Shown: positions 7,623-15,718, numbered from the stretch's first letter. The stretch is 37,579 nt of DNA from Acidobacteriota bacterium (GCA_016932915.1 JAFGBY010000178.1:1-37579); one strand, 5' to 3'. Numbers and translations: made by a program. Notes: generated by a model from the letters alone, not told the origin.

Positions 7623-7924
7623 TTACAGAAAATCTCCTTCATTTTCTGAAGTACATCTTTCAAGCGTCTATCCTTGAGGGAATACTTGATCAGGCTGCCG
7701 TCCCTGGTGGATTTCAATATTCCACGGTCACGCATAAGCCTCAGGTGTTGAGATATATTAGGCTGCGACTGGTCGCATGCGGCGGCGATGTCGTTTACGC
7801 TCATCTCCCCGTTAAGCAGTAATTCGATTATCAGGAGTCTTGTTGAATTAGCCAGGACTTGAAAACATTCAGCGGCTTTTTCGGTGTCTTGTATAATATT
7901 ATCCAGATTATCTAACAGTGCCAT
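7619..7924 (-). CDS. ArsR/SmtB-family transcriptional regulator, probable autoregulator of the cytochrome operon
   Basis: 101 residues, normal for the family. The winged helix-turn-helix is clear: LANSTRLLIIELLLNGEMSV, then recognition region DQSQPNISQHLRLMRDRGIL and wing STRDGSLIKYSL. The classical alpha-3 metal site (ELCVCDL) is absent; ELLLNGEM stands there instead. Three cysteines remain, Cys20, Cys50 and Cys100, the last in the C-terminal helix (EIFCK), where SqrR/BigR-type persulfide sensors also place a cysteine. It is the first gene of the operon, coupled by ATGA to the heptaheme gene, so it probably represses its own promoter until a chemical signal is present. Which signal is inference. 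GGAG lies 10 nt before the ATG. Confidence 0.88.
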   Translation of the reverse strand: MALLDNLDNIIQDTEKAAECFQVLANSTRLLIIELLLNGEMSVNDIAAACDQSQPNISQHLRLMRDRGILKSTRDGSLIKYSLKDRRLKDVLQKMKEIFCK

Positions 7925-7998
7925 ATTATATTATCTCCAAATATTTAAACAGCTTGCTAAAAACTTACAGTTAACAAAAGGCAAATAAAGACATTCGG

Positions 7999-8027
7999 AT
8001 ATTATTATATGCTTATGTGCATGTCAA
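7999..8027 (-). promoter_or_regulatory. Promoter of the arsR-cytochrome operon
   Basis: Minus strand: perfect -35 TTGACA (8027-8022), 17-nt spacer, -10 TAATAT (8004-7999). A start near 7992 gives a leader of about 68 nt to arsR. An imperfect inverted repeat, CGGATATT (7996-8003) and AATATTCG (8030-8037), brackets the whole core promoter. Confidence 0.65.
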
Positions 8028-8032
8028 ACAAT

Positions 8033-8047
8033 ATTCGTTAAATGAAT
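8033..8047. promoter_or_regulatory. Candidate ArsR operator, ATTC-N7-GAAT palindrome
   Basis: ATTCGTTAAATGAAT is a 15-bp palindrome with one mismatched pair around a central A. It lies 5 nt upstream of the TTGACA of the arsR operon promoter, between that operon and the divergent symporter gene. It resembles the ATTC-N8-GAAT operator described for persulfide sensors SqrR/BigR, with the spacing one base shorter. Confidence 0.5.
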
Positions 8048-8130
8048 GAACTATATTGAAAAATAGTTATATAAGGACAAAAATTTAATATTCAAGGAAT
8101 CCGGCAAGAATACTTCCGGTTGATTTTTCC

Positions 8131-8159
8131 TTGTTAGCTTAAGGGCTTTGTGTTATACA
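8131..8159 (+). promoter_or_regulatory. Possible promoter of the symporter-dehydratase operon
   Basis: TTGTTA (8131-8136), 17-nt spacer, TATACA (8154-8159). Both boxes match the consensus at 4 of 6. A start near 8166 would leave about 30 nt of leader containing AAGAAGGA before the ATG at 8198. Confidence 0.35.
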
Positions 8160-8197
8160 GTGCCAAATATAAAGAGTAAATTTCAGGAAGAAGGATT

Positions 8198-9649
8198 ATG
8201 ATTCTTGATAAACTTTTAGATTTCACAATAAAGTCCTCAGACTTTATGTGGGGATTACAGACTATCGCGCTCCTGCTGCTTGCGGGAGTTATTTTGACTC
8301 TATTGACACGCTTTGTGCAGATCACAAAGTTAGGAAAATCAATTAAGCTGGTTCTGCTTGGGGCAGTAGGTAAGGATAAATCCAAGGACAAAGAAGGCGA
8401 TATCACACCGTTTGCCGCATTGATGACGGCGCTTGCCGCTACGGTAGGTAACGGGAATATCGCGGGCGTCGCGACTGCGATTGCCAGTGGCGGCCCCGGA
8501 GCTCCGTTCTGGATGTGGCTTTCCGGATTTTTCGGGATGGCTACCAAGTATGCTGAGGGGTACCTGGGAGTACGCTTCCGTAAGGTTGCCGAGGACGGTA
8601 CGATGGCAGGCGGCCCGATGTATTATATCCGCTATGGCCTTGGAGATAACGCATTCTCAAGATTCCTTGGCGGGATGTTCGCGATATGCGGAGGTATGGC
8701 TGCTTTACTGGGGACAGGCAATATGGCGCAATCCAATTCAATCACGCTTGGCGCGGTAGAACAGCTGAAGAAATATGGCATCATCTCTGAGTCATCCGGG
8801 ACGACTTATTCTGTTTTAATTGGTTTTGTCCTCGTGATTCTTGTCGGCATGGTCATTATCGGTGGTATTAAAAGGATTGGTGCTGTAGCGGAAAAAATTG
8901 TGCCCTTCATGATTCTTTTTTATTTTGGCGGTGCTTTGATAATTCTGATTAAATATTTCACAGCGATTCCAGCAGCTTTCGCACTGATTTTTAAATGCGC
9001 TTTTTCGTTTAAAGCTGTAGTTGGTGGGGCAGTGGGCGTAACTATTAAAGAGGCAGTCCGTTTTGGAGTTGCCAGAGGTGTTTTATCGAATGAAGCAGGC
9101 CTTGGTTCCGCATCGATAGCTCAGAGCGCAAGTAAGACCGAGAATCCGAGCGAGATGGGGCTCGTTGCCATGACAGGTGTTCTTATCGATACAATTATAG
9201 TCAATACACTGACGACCCTGTCGATTATATTAACCGGCGCATGGGTATATACCAGGGCGGCAAATTACACAGGCCCAAATCAGCTGGATAGTATTGCCCT
9301 TACTCAATATGCCTGGGATTCTGTATTTACAGGAGGCGGAGTGTTTATTGTTTTCGCCTCGCTGATGTTTGGGTTTACAACACTGATAGGCTGGTCGTAT
9401 TACGGCGAACAATGCTTTGAATATTTATTCGGCTTGCGGGCGGTCAAGCCTTACCGTCTTGTTTACATTCTATTGATCTTCTTCGGAGCGGTACTCCAGG
9501 GCAATTATATTCGTATCGTTTGGAATATCGGAGATACGGCAAACGCATTTATGGCAATACCTAACCTTATCGGGTTGATATTGCTATCAGTACTCGTTGC
9601 GCGAGAGACACGACAGGCTTTTTCAAAAAATAAATTTGAATTAGGATAG
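8198..9649 (+). CDS. Sodium/alanine (glycine) symporter, AGCS family
   Basis: 483 residues with about 11 hydrophobic helices, an inner-membrane sodium-coupled carrier for small neutral amino acids. Family signatures include FAALMTALAATVGNGNIAGVATAI with GGPGAPFWMWLSGFFGM, then KYAEGYLGVRFR and AGGPMYYIRYGL, and later GVARGVLSNEAGLGSA and FTTLIGWSYYGEQC. The ATG has AAGAAGGA in front. The LeuC-like gene starts 7 nt after its stop codon, and the LeuD-like gene follows, so amino acid uptake and the dehydratase are likely co-expressed. The exact substrate (Ala, Gly, other) cannot be read from sequence. Confidence 0.93.
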   Translation: MILDKLLDFTIKSSDFMWGLQTIALLLLAGVILTLLTRFVQITKLGKSIKLVLLGAVGKDKSKDKEGDITPFAALMTALAATVGNGNIAGVATAIASGGPGAPFWMWLSGFFGMATKYAEGYLGVRFRKVAEDGTMAGGPMYYIRYGLGDNAFSRFLGGMFAICGGMAALLGTGNMAQSNSITLGAVEQLKKYGIISESSGTTYSVLIGFVLVILVGMVIIGGIKRIGAVAEKIVPFMILFYFGGALIILIKYFTAIPAAFALIFKCAFSFKAVVGGAVGVTIKEAVRFGVARGVLSNEAGLGSASIAQSASKTENPSEMGLVAMTGVLIDTIIVNTLTTLSIILTGAWVYTRAANYTGPNQLDSIALTQYAWDSVFTGGGVFIVFASLMFGFTTLIGWSYYGEQCFEYLFGLRAVKPYRLVYILLIFFGAVLQGNYIRIVWNIGDTANAFMAIPNLIGLILLSVLVARETRQAFSKNKFELG

Positions 9650-9656
9650 ACAAAAT

Positions 9657-10898
9657 ATGAAACAAACTGCGATTGAAAAGATAATTTCAAACCATTCAGA
9701 TCATCAGGTCAAAGCTGGCGAGATTGTCTGGATGAAACTGGATGTTCGTTCCGCAAGGGATTTCGGCGGCGCGAACGTTGTCAAAAACCTCAAGACTTAT
9801 TATCCTGGCCAGCCGCTGGATGATCTAAAAAAGACCTTCTTCACTTTTGATACAGTTGTCCCGGCTAATAATATTCCGTATGCAAACAATCAGCAGATAT
9901 GCAGGGATTACGCTGAGGAGATGGGGATAAAAGTTTATGACGTAAACGCCGGGATTGGCAGTCATGTCATGATAGAAGAGGGAAGGGCGCTTCCCGGTTA
10001 TACCCTCGTCGGCACGGACAGCCACTTGAACATCTTCGGGGCAGTCGGCGCTTTTGGACAGGGTATGGGCGATCAGGATATTGCATTTGCTTTCCGCAAC
10101 GGGTTTACGTGGTTTGAAGTACCAGAGAGCATGAGGATAATTCTGAATGGTGAAATCAAATACCCGGTTAGCGCGAAAGATGTTGTCCTGGCTGTTTTAG
10201 AGAGAATAGGCTCTAAAGGCGCGCTGGGAAGGGCGATAGAATTCACAGGCAGCGTAGTGGACAGACTTGATCTTGCGGGCAGGATCACACTTGCATCAAT
10301 GGTTACCGAGATGGGCGGAATTATTGGATTAATATCTCCGAACAAAGCAATACTTGATGAACTCAAGAAGAAATCCGGCCATTACACATTGGAACCTATT
10401 GTCGCTGATGAAGGCGCTGAGTATGTTGAGACAATCGAGATGAATCTGAATGGACTTGAACCTATGATCGCGGCGCCACCGAAACCGGATAATGTCGTGA
10501 AAGTATCCTCACTGAAAAAAGTTGCTGTTGATTCCATTTTTATCGGCTCATGTACTAACGGCAGGACAGAAGATTTTAAAGTAGCTGCGGATATTCTCCG
10601 GGGCAGAAAAGTGCATCCTAAAGTAATGATGAAAATTGTACCTGCGACGAGAAGAGTATTTACCGAAATGCTCAAATTGGGAATAGTACAGGAACTGCAT
10701 GAAGCCGGCGCGATTATCTCCAACCCGGGATGCGGCGGATGCGCCAGTGGACAAATCGGGATGACCGGTAAAGGAGAAGTTCAGGTCAGCACCAGTAACA
10801 GGAACTTCCTTGGCAAACAGGGTGATGGCGAGACTTACCTTGCTTCACCAGCTGTTGCGGCAGCCTCAGCGATAACCGGCTATATAACAGCCCCATAA
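9657..10898 (+). CDS. LeuC/homoaconitase-family dehydratase, large subunit
   Basis: 413 residues, the size of the archaeal-type or anaerobic 3-isopropylmalate dehydratase/homoaconitase large subunit. These enzymes use a [4Fe-4S] cluster to isomerise or dehydrate hydroxy-di/tricarboxylic acids. Cluster ligands are Cys299 (GSCTNGR), Cys359 and Cys362 (NPGCGGCASG). The substrate-handling signatures GTDSHLNIFGAVGAFGQGMG and STSNRNFLGKQGDGETYLAS are present. The second cluster motif reads GCGGC, where archaeal LeuC usually has GCGPC. No leuA or leuB lies nearby, and the small subunit has an unusual specificity loop, so I do not call it leuC. 2,3-Dimethylmalate dehydratase is another family possibility. 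Confidence 0.88.
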   Translation: MKQTAIEKIISNHSDHQVKAGEIVWMKLDVRSARDFGGANVVKNLKTYYPGQPLDDLKKTFFTFDTVVPANNIPYANNQQICRDYAEEMGIKVYDVNAGIGSHVMIEEGRALPGYTLVGTDSHLNIFGAVGAFGQGMGDQDIAFAFRNGFTWFEVPESMRIILNGEIKYPVSAKDVVLAVLERIGSKGALGRAIEFTGSVVDRLDLAGRITLASMVTEMGGIIGLISPNKAILDELKKKSGHYTLEPIVADEGAEYVETIEMNLNGLEPMIAAPPKPDNVVKVSSLKKVAVDSIFIGSCTNGRTEDFKVAADILRGRKVHPKVMMKIVPATRRVFTEMLKLGIVQELHEAGAIISNPGCGGCASGQIGMTGKGEVQVSTSNRNFLGKQGDGETYLASPAVAAASAITGYITAP

Positions 10899-10927
10899 GC
10901 GGATGTAGAGAATACGAGGTAAATAAA

Positions 10928-11482
10928 ATGGCAGAAAAACAGAAAATATTAAAAGGCCGTATATGGCTGATGACTGATGAAAACAACACACTGATTGATG
11001 ATATAGATACAGATATGATTTTCCATAATGCGCATCTTGCGATCACCGATATTAAGGAGATGGGTCAGCATGCGTTTGGAAATCTTAAAAACTGGAAACA
11101 TTTCCCAAAAGAAGCAAAACCGGGTGATATTGTTATGGCTGGTCGGAATTTTGGTTCCGGTTCATCAAGGCAACAGGCGGTTGATTGTTTCCCTTCACTT
11201 GGAGTGACCGCGCTGATTTGTGAGTCCTATGGAGCAATCTATAAGAGGAATGCAATAAATAGCGGTTTTCCGATTGTGATAATACCGGGACTTGTAGAGC
11301 AGTTGAAGAAAAGTAAGAAAATAAAACACCTGCAGAATATTGAAATCAATCTTGAAACAGGTATCGTAAAAGATGTTGAAAGTGGAGAGATAGTCCTTAA
11401 TGGTCTGCCACTTTCACCCGTTCAGATTGATATTTATAATGTTGGGGGGCTTTTAAACCTGAGCCTCGATAACAAAGGCTAG
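10928..11482 (+). CDS. LeuD/homoaconitase-family dehydratase, small subunit
   Basis: 184 residues, the swivel-domain partner of the preceding gene, 29 nt downstream. Family signatures are DDIDTDMIF (residues 24-32) and GRNFGSGSSRQQA, then ESYGAIYKRNAINSGFPIVII. The loop that sets substrate specificity, YLVY in isopropylmalate isomerases and YLRT in methanogen homoaconitase, reads HLAI here (36-39). The usual GCGSSREHA is GSGSSRQQA. The partnership with the large subunit is certain from adjacency; the substrate is not. GAGGTAAATAAA precedes the ATG. Confidence 0.88.
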   Translation: MAEKQKILKGRIWLMTDENNTLIDDIDTDMIFHNAHLAITDIKEMGQHAFGNLKNWKHFPKEAKPGDIVMAGRNFGSGSSRQQAVDCFPSLGVTALICESYGAIYKRNAINSGFPIVIIPGLVEQLKKSKKIKHLQNIEINLETGIVKDVESGEIVLNGLPLSPVQIDIYNVGGLLNLSLDNKG

Positions 11483-11507
11483 ATGTTCGATTAATATTAA
11501 AAATTAA

Positions 11508-11539
11508 AACCCCCGGCAATAAACCGGGGGTTGTTTTTT
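11508..11539. terminator. Bidirectional terminator between leuD-like gene and pilC
   Basis: AACCCCCGG (11508-11516), 7-nt loop, CCGGGGGTT (11524-11532), then GTTTTTT on the plus strand; the minus strand runs into TTTTAATTTTT. It serves the convergent dehydratase and pilus operons. Confidence 0.88.
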
Positions 11540-11555
11540 GATTTTTATTATTCCT

Positions 11556-12770
11556 TTAACCCTGTTCACTCATATGTTTCATCAGCGAGAACATTGGTAA
11601 GTACATCGAAACAACGATACCGCCAACGCTGACACCCAGGAATGCAATCAGGAGAGGTTCCATAAGGGCCAATAGGTTTTCAACTGCAATATCGACTTCA
11701 TCTTCGTAAAATTCAGCAACCTTGGAAATCATCGCGTCGATTTCACCGGTCTGCTCACCAACCTGTATCATCTGTGTAACAAGAGGGGGAAATAACTCCG
11801 AATCCTGCAATGGTTCCGAGAGACTGGAACCACCTTCAACTTTCGTTCGGGCATACATCAAGGCTTCCTCGACAATAATATTACCTGCCGTTTTAGCTGT
11901 AATCTCAAGAGAATCGAGAAGTGGTACACCGGAACTGATCAGGGTTGCCATCGTTCGGCAGAACCTTGCGATAACCATTTTCTGTAGCATTACTCCGAAG
12001 ACCGGAAGCTTCAATTTAATACTATCGATGAGATGATGACCATGGCTGGTTTTATAATATGCTTTATAACCCATTGATAACAGGATTACCCCGACGATAA
12101 TCAGGGGCATGTAATCCTGAAGAAATTCGCTCATGGCGACCGTTATTCGCGTTGGTAGTGGCATCTCCGCGTTCATACCTGCGAACAGGCCTGCAAAAAC
12201 TGGGATAACTTTCCATAAAATAACGGCAACAACAATAATAGCAACAATAATAACCGCTATCGGGTAAACCATGGCTGATTTGATAGCTCGCTTCAGGGCA
12301 ACACTCTTTTCAATATATTCCGCCAGCCTTCGCAGAATGATATCCAGGATACCGCCTGTTTCACCAGCGGCTACCATGTTGATATATAACTCGTTGAATA
12401 TTTTCGGATGTTTGCCTAAAGCATCAGCAAGATTTGAACCTGATTCAATATCTTCACGGACGTTATAGAGGGCTGCCTGGAATATCTGGTTCTCCTGCAT
12501 AACGCCAAGGATTTCAAGACACTGGTTAATCGGCATACCAGCATCGATCATAAAAGAAAACTGCCTGGTAAAGACTGCGATATCTTTATTGTCAACTTTA
12601 CCTCCGCCGATCTTCGGCAGGCTGATTTCTTTTCCTTTTTCCTTAACTGAGGATACGATTATCGCCTGTTTTCTTAAGGCAGCGATAACTTCGTTTTTAG
12701 ATCCGGCGACCATGATCCCATCTTTGACTTTTCCGCCTTTGGTCTTACCTTTCCATTGATAGCTAGGCAT
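11556..12770 (-). CDS. pilC: Type IV pilus inner-membrane platform protein PilC/GspF
   Basis: 404 residues, the usual PilC length. It forms the inner-membrane platform on which the PilB and PilT ATPases turn pilin polymerisation and depolymerisation. Two T2SS-F cytoplasmic helical domains are visible: DIAVFTRQFSFMIDAGMPINQCLEIL with ESGSNLADAL (about 65-125) and ARFCRTMATLISSGVPLLDSLEI with EGGSSLSEPL (about 270-330). Hydrophobic helices are at about 165-190, 215-235 and near the C-terminus (LLIAFLGVSVGGIVVSMYLPMF). The N-terminus (YQWKGKTKGGKVKDGIM) is typical. It lies 24 nt after pilT and ends the motor operon at a shared terminator. No pilins or secretin are in the window. Confidence 0.94.
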   Translation of the reverse strand: MPSYQWKGKTKGGKVKDGIMVAGSKNEVIAALRKQAIIVSSVKEKGKEISLPKIGGGKVDNKDIAVFTRQFSFMIDAGMPINQCLEILGVMQENQIFQAALYNVREDIESGSNLADALGKHPKIFNELYINMVAAGETGGILDIILRRLAEYIEKSVALKRAIKSAMVYPIAVIIVAIIVVAVILWKVIPVFAGLFAGMNAEMPLPTRITVAMSEFLQDYMPLIIVGVILLSMGYKAYYKTSHGHHLIDSIKLKLPVFGVMLQKMVIARFCRTMATLISSGVPLLDSLEITAKTAGNIIVEEALMYARTKVEGGSSLSEPLQDSELFPPLVTQMIQVGEQTGEIDAMISKVAEFYEDEVDIAVENLLALMEPLLIAFLGVSVGGIVVSMYLPMFSLMKHMSEQG

Positions 12771-12794
12771 ATAATCCTCCGTTAAAATACAAAT

Positions 12795-13892
12795 TTATGC
12801 AGAATGCAGGTCATCTTCAATGATGCCAGCACCCCTGTTTATCATTTCCTGCAATTCATCCGGCATTGAACTTCTCTGGAGAGCGACCTGCAGAGTAATC
12901 TGTTTCCTGAAATAAAGGGTTGCAAGTGACTGGTTAAAAGTCTGCATCCCGTATTTTGCCTGTCCGGTCTGCATGGTCGAATATATCTGGTGAATTTTAT
13001 CCTCACGTATGAGGTTTCTTATAGCCATATTAGGAATAAGTATCTCCATCGCAAGGCAACGGCCTTTACCGCTCGCTTTTGGGAGAAGTGACTGACAGAG
13101 AATTCCTTCCATAACGAAGGATAACTGCGCCCTGATCTGAGGCTGCTGGTGCGATGGGAAAACATCGACAATACGGTTGATAGTCTGAGCAGCGGAGTTT
13201 GTATGCAGGGTTCCAAAGGTCAAATGGCCTGTTTCTGCAATCGTCAGCGCCGCTTCGATTGTTTCAAGGTCTCTCATTTCACCAATGAGAACAACATCAG
13301 GATCCTGTCTTAGAACGGATTTCAGCGCGAATTTAAATGATTTTGTATCTGCATGAAGTTCTCTCTGGTTGACAAGACATTTCTTATGCTGATGAAGGTA
13401 TTCAATGGGGTCTTCGATAGATATTATATGATCATGCCGTTCCTGGTTGATTTTATCCAGCATTGCTGCCAGGGTGGTGGATTTTCCGGAACCTGTTGGG
13501 CCGGTGACCAGGATTAAACCACGAGGTTTCTGGCAAAGTTTGCTGATTACTTTTGGAAGTCCCAGTGTAGCGAAATCAAGGATTTTCCAGGGAATCGCAC
13601 GATAACAGGCTGCGACTGCTCCGCGTTGATTGAAAACGTTACATCTGAATCTTGCCAATCCTTTTATACCAAACGAGATATCCAGTTCCTTGTCTTCCTC
13701 AAACCTGTGTTTCTGGACATCAGTAAGAACAGAATACGCCAGTTGTTTCGTTTCGGTTGGGGTTAACGGTGGTAGATTGAGGGGCCTCAATTGCCCATCA
13801 ACTCTTATTTGAGGTGGAGAATTAGTAGTTATATGCAGGTCGGATCCACCCATTTCGAACATCGTTTTCAGCAGCTGGTGCAGAGTGACCAT
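12795..13892 (-). CDS. pilT: Type IV pilus retraction ATPase PilT
   Basis: 365-residue hexameric ATPase driving pilus retraction (twitching, DNA uptake). It has an N-terminal PAS-like domain (SDLHITTNSPPQIRVDG), Walker A GPTGSGKST starting at Gly131, an Asp box (ISIEDPIEYLH), Walker B (DVVLIGEMRDLETIEAAL) and a His box (GTLHTNSAAQTINRIVDVFP). The C-terminal AIRNLIRE motif diagnostic of PilT is intact (MAIRNLIREDKIHQI). This favours PilT over PilU or PilB, and there is no zinc tetracysteine. It lies between pilB (18 nt upstream) and pilC. Confidence 0.95.
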   Translation of the reverse strand: MVTLHQLLKTMFEMGGSDLHITTNSPPQIRVDGQLRPLNLPPLTPTETKQLAYSVLTDVQKHRFEEDKELDISFGIKGLARFRCNVFNQRGAVAACYRAIPWKILDFATLGLPKVISKLCQKPRGLILVTGPTGSGKSTTLAAMLDKINQERHDHIISIEDPIEYLHQHKKCLVNQRELHADTKSFKFALKSVLRQDPDVVLIGEMRDLETIEAALTIAETGHLTFGTLHTNSAAQTINRIVDVFPSHQQPQIRAQLSFVMEGILCQSLLPKASGKGRCLAMEILIPNMAIRNLIREDKIHQIYSTMQTGQAKYGMQTFNQSLATLYFRKQITLQVALQRSSMPDELQEMINRGAGIIEDDLHSA

Positions 13893-13910
13893 AATTAAAT
13901 CCCTTATTAA

Positions 13911-15641
13911 TTATAATACAGTCTTTGTAATGACTTCTTCAATACTTGTTACGCCATTCATAATTTTAATCAAGCCACTTCGGCGGAGAGTAATCATTCC
14001 ATCCTCAACAGCCTGCCTTCTTAATTCAACAGCGGTTGCGCCTGAAAGGATGAGCTCTCTACTGTTATCCGTGACATGCATAATCTCAAAGAGCCCGACT
14101 CTGCCTTTATAGCCTGTTTCATTACAACGCGGGCAACCGACTGGTTTATAAACAGTTATACCTTCTGTCTCTTCTCTTGTATATCCAATCCTTAAAAGCG
14201 TTTCAATCGGAACTTTTGTTTCTTCTTTACATTCACTGCATAGTTTTCGTGCAAGACGCTGAGCGCAGATCATAAGTACGGATGTTGCGACGAGGAACGG
14301 TTCTATACCCATATTCATGAGACGGTTAATTGTACTCGGTGCATCATTTGTATGAAGTGTACTTAGAACCAGATGGCCAGTAAGTGCTGCCTTGATAGCG
14401 ATTTCAGCGGTCTCAAAATCTCTGATCTCACCGACCATGATAATGTCCGGATCCTGTCTGAGGAATGACCTTAAGGCTGCAGCGAAGTTCAAACCGATTT
14501 TATCGTGCATCTGAACCTGATTGATTCCATGGATTGCGAATTCAACAGGGTCTTCAGCGGTCATGATATTAACGTCAGGTTTATTGATCGTACCGAGAGC
14601 GGAATAAAGAGTGTTTGTTTTACCTGAACCCGTAGGACCGGTAACAAGGATCATTCCATAAGGTTTGGTGATTGATTCCTGAAGAATCTCCAGGGAACTG
14701 GATTCAAGGCCGAGTTTGGTAAGGTCGAGTTTCAGGTTTTCCTTATCGAGAAGCCTCATAACGACTTTTTCGCCGTAGAGGCATGGTAAGATCGAAACCC
14801 TCAAGTCGAGTTCCTTGATCTTACCCTGTTTGTCTTTCATTTTAATCTGGATACGGCCGTCCTGGGGTAACCTTCTTTCGGCGATATCCAGTTTGGACAT
14901 AATTTTTACACGGGAAATAATAGCGTTTTTTAAGTCCATCTTAGGCCTTAGGACTTCATATAAAATACCATCAATTCTAAAACGGACTCTAAAATCTTTT
15001 TCATAGCATTCGATGTGAATATCGGATGCGCCTTTTGCTACAGAATCCGCCAGGATAACATTAACAAGGCTGATGACTGACTGATCACCAGATGCGGATT
15101 CCAGTTGACCAAGGTCAATTTCGTCGACTTCTTCTTTCAGCTCGAGGGAGTTTGCATCGATCTCGGTTTCGTTCTGTATTTGCCCCCATTGCTCCATCAG
15201 GCCGACTGTTGCTGCCGCTATACCGTAATATTTTTCAATTGCTTCAGCGATTGCCACTTCGGAAGCGACAACAGGTTGTACATTGTAACCCGTAGAAAAC
15301 TTTATATCATCAAGAGAATATATATTTGTGGGGTCAGACATTGCTACTGTAATCGTAGCGCCTGCTCTGCTAACCGGTATAACCGAGTATTTCTGGCATA
15401 TTTCGGCTGGCACCAGTTTTACAACTTCTGGGTCAATTTCAAACTGTGAGAGGTTTATTGCAGGCATTCCATATTGTCTGCTCAAAAGGTTGGTTACTTC
15501 ATCCTCGGATACAAATCCTAGCTTGATGAGGCTGTAACCTAATCTTCCGCCTTCCCGTTTCTGGTGTTCAAGAGCCTGTTTGAGTTGATCCGGTGTGATC
15601 ATATTAGCGGCAACAAGCATTTCACCTAGTTTTGAAGACAT
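13911..15641 (-). CDS. pilB: Type IV pilus extension ATPase PilB with MshEN N-domain
   Basis: 576 residues, normal for PilB. It powers pilus assembly. The N-terminal MshEN domain (about 1-145) has two copies of the c-di-GMP-binding pattern: KLGEMLVAANMITPDQL and RLGYSLIKLGFVSEDEV, each leading to a Gln. The ATPase part has Walker A GPTGSGKT starting at Gly335, an Asp box (TAEDPVEF), Walker B (DIIMVGEIRDFETAEIAI) and a His box (STLHTNDAPSTINRLMNMG). A zinc-binding tetracysteine follows (CSECKEE near 466 and CPRCNETGYKGR near 501), typical of assembly ATPases. It is the first gene of pilB-pilT-pilC, with its own promoter. A type II secretion GspE is the main alternative; the adjacent pilT argues against it. 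Confidence 0.95.
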   Translation of the reverse strand: MSSKLGEMLVAANMITPDQLKQALEHQKREGGRLGYSLIKLGFVSEDEVTNLLSRQYGMPAINLSQFEIDPEVVKLVPAEICQKYSVIPVSRAGATITVAMSDPTNIYSLDDIKFSTGYNVQPVVASEVAIAEAIEKYYGIAAATVGLMEQWGQIQNETEIDANSLELKEEVDEIDLGQLESASGDQSVISLVNVILADSVAKGASDIHIECYEKDFRVRFRIDGILYEVLRPKMDLKNAIISRVKIMSKLDIAERRLPQDGRIQIKMKDKQGKIKELDLRVSILPCLYGEKVVMRLLDKENLKLDLTKLGLESSSLEILQESITKPYGMILVTGPTGSGKTNTLYSALGTINKPDVNIMTAEDPVEFAIHGINQVQMHDKIGLNFAAALRSFLRQDPDIIMVGEIRDFETAEIAIKAALTGHLVLSTLHTNDAPSTINRLMNMGIEPFLVATSVLMICAQRLARKLCSECKEETKVPIETLLRIGYTREETEGITVYKPVGCPRCNETGYKGRVGLFEIMHVTDNSRELILSGATAVELRRQAVEDGMITLRRSGLIKIMNGVTSIEEVITKTVL

Positions 15642-15718
15642 TTATTTCCCTTTCATATTACCTGGAGTTTAGTATTCGAACTGTCTGATATCACTTTATG
15701 ATTATTCCTTATAAAACA

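Noticed and set aside
7619-7924. Calling the ArsR protein an arsenic or cadmium/zinc sensor
   Set aside because: The alpha-3 cysteine motif is missing and no metal resistance gene is linked.
9657-11482. Naming the dehydratase pair leuC/leuD
   Set aside because: The specificity loop does not match and no leucine genes are adjacent; the family-level name is as far as sequence supports.
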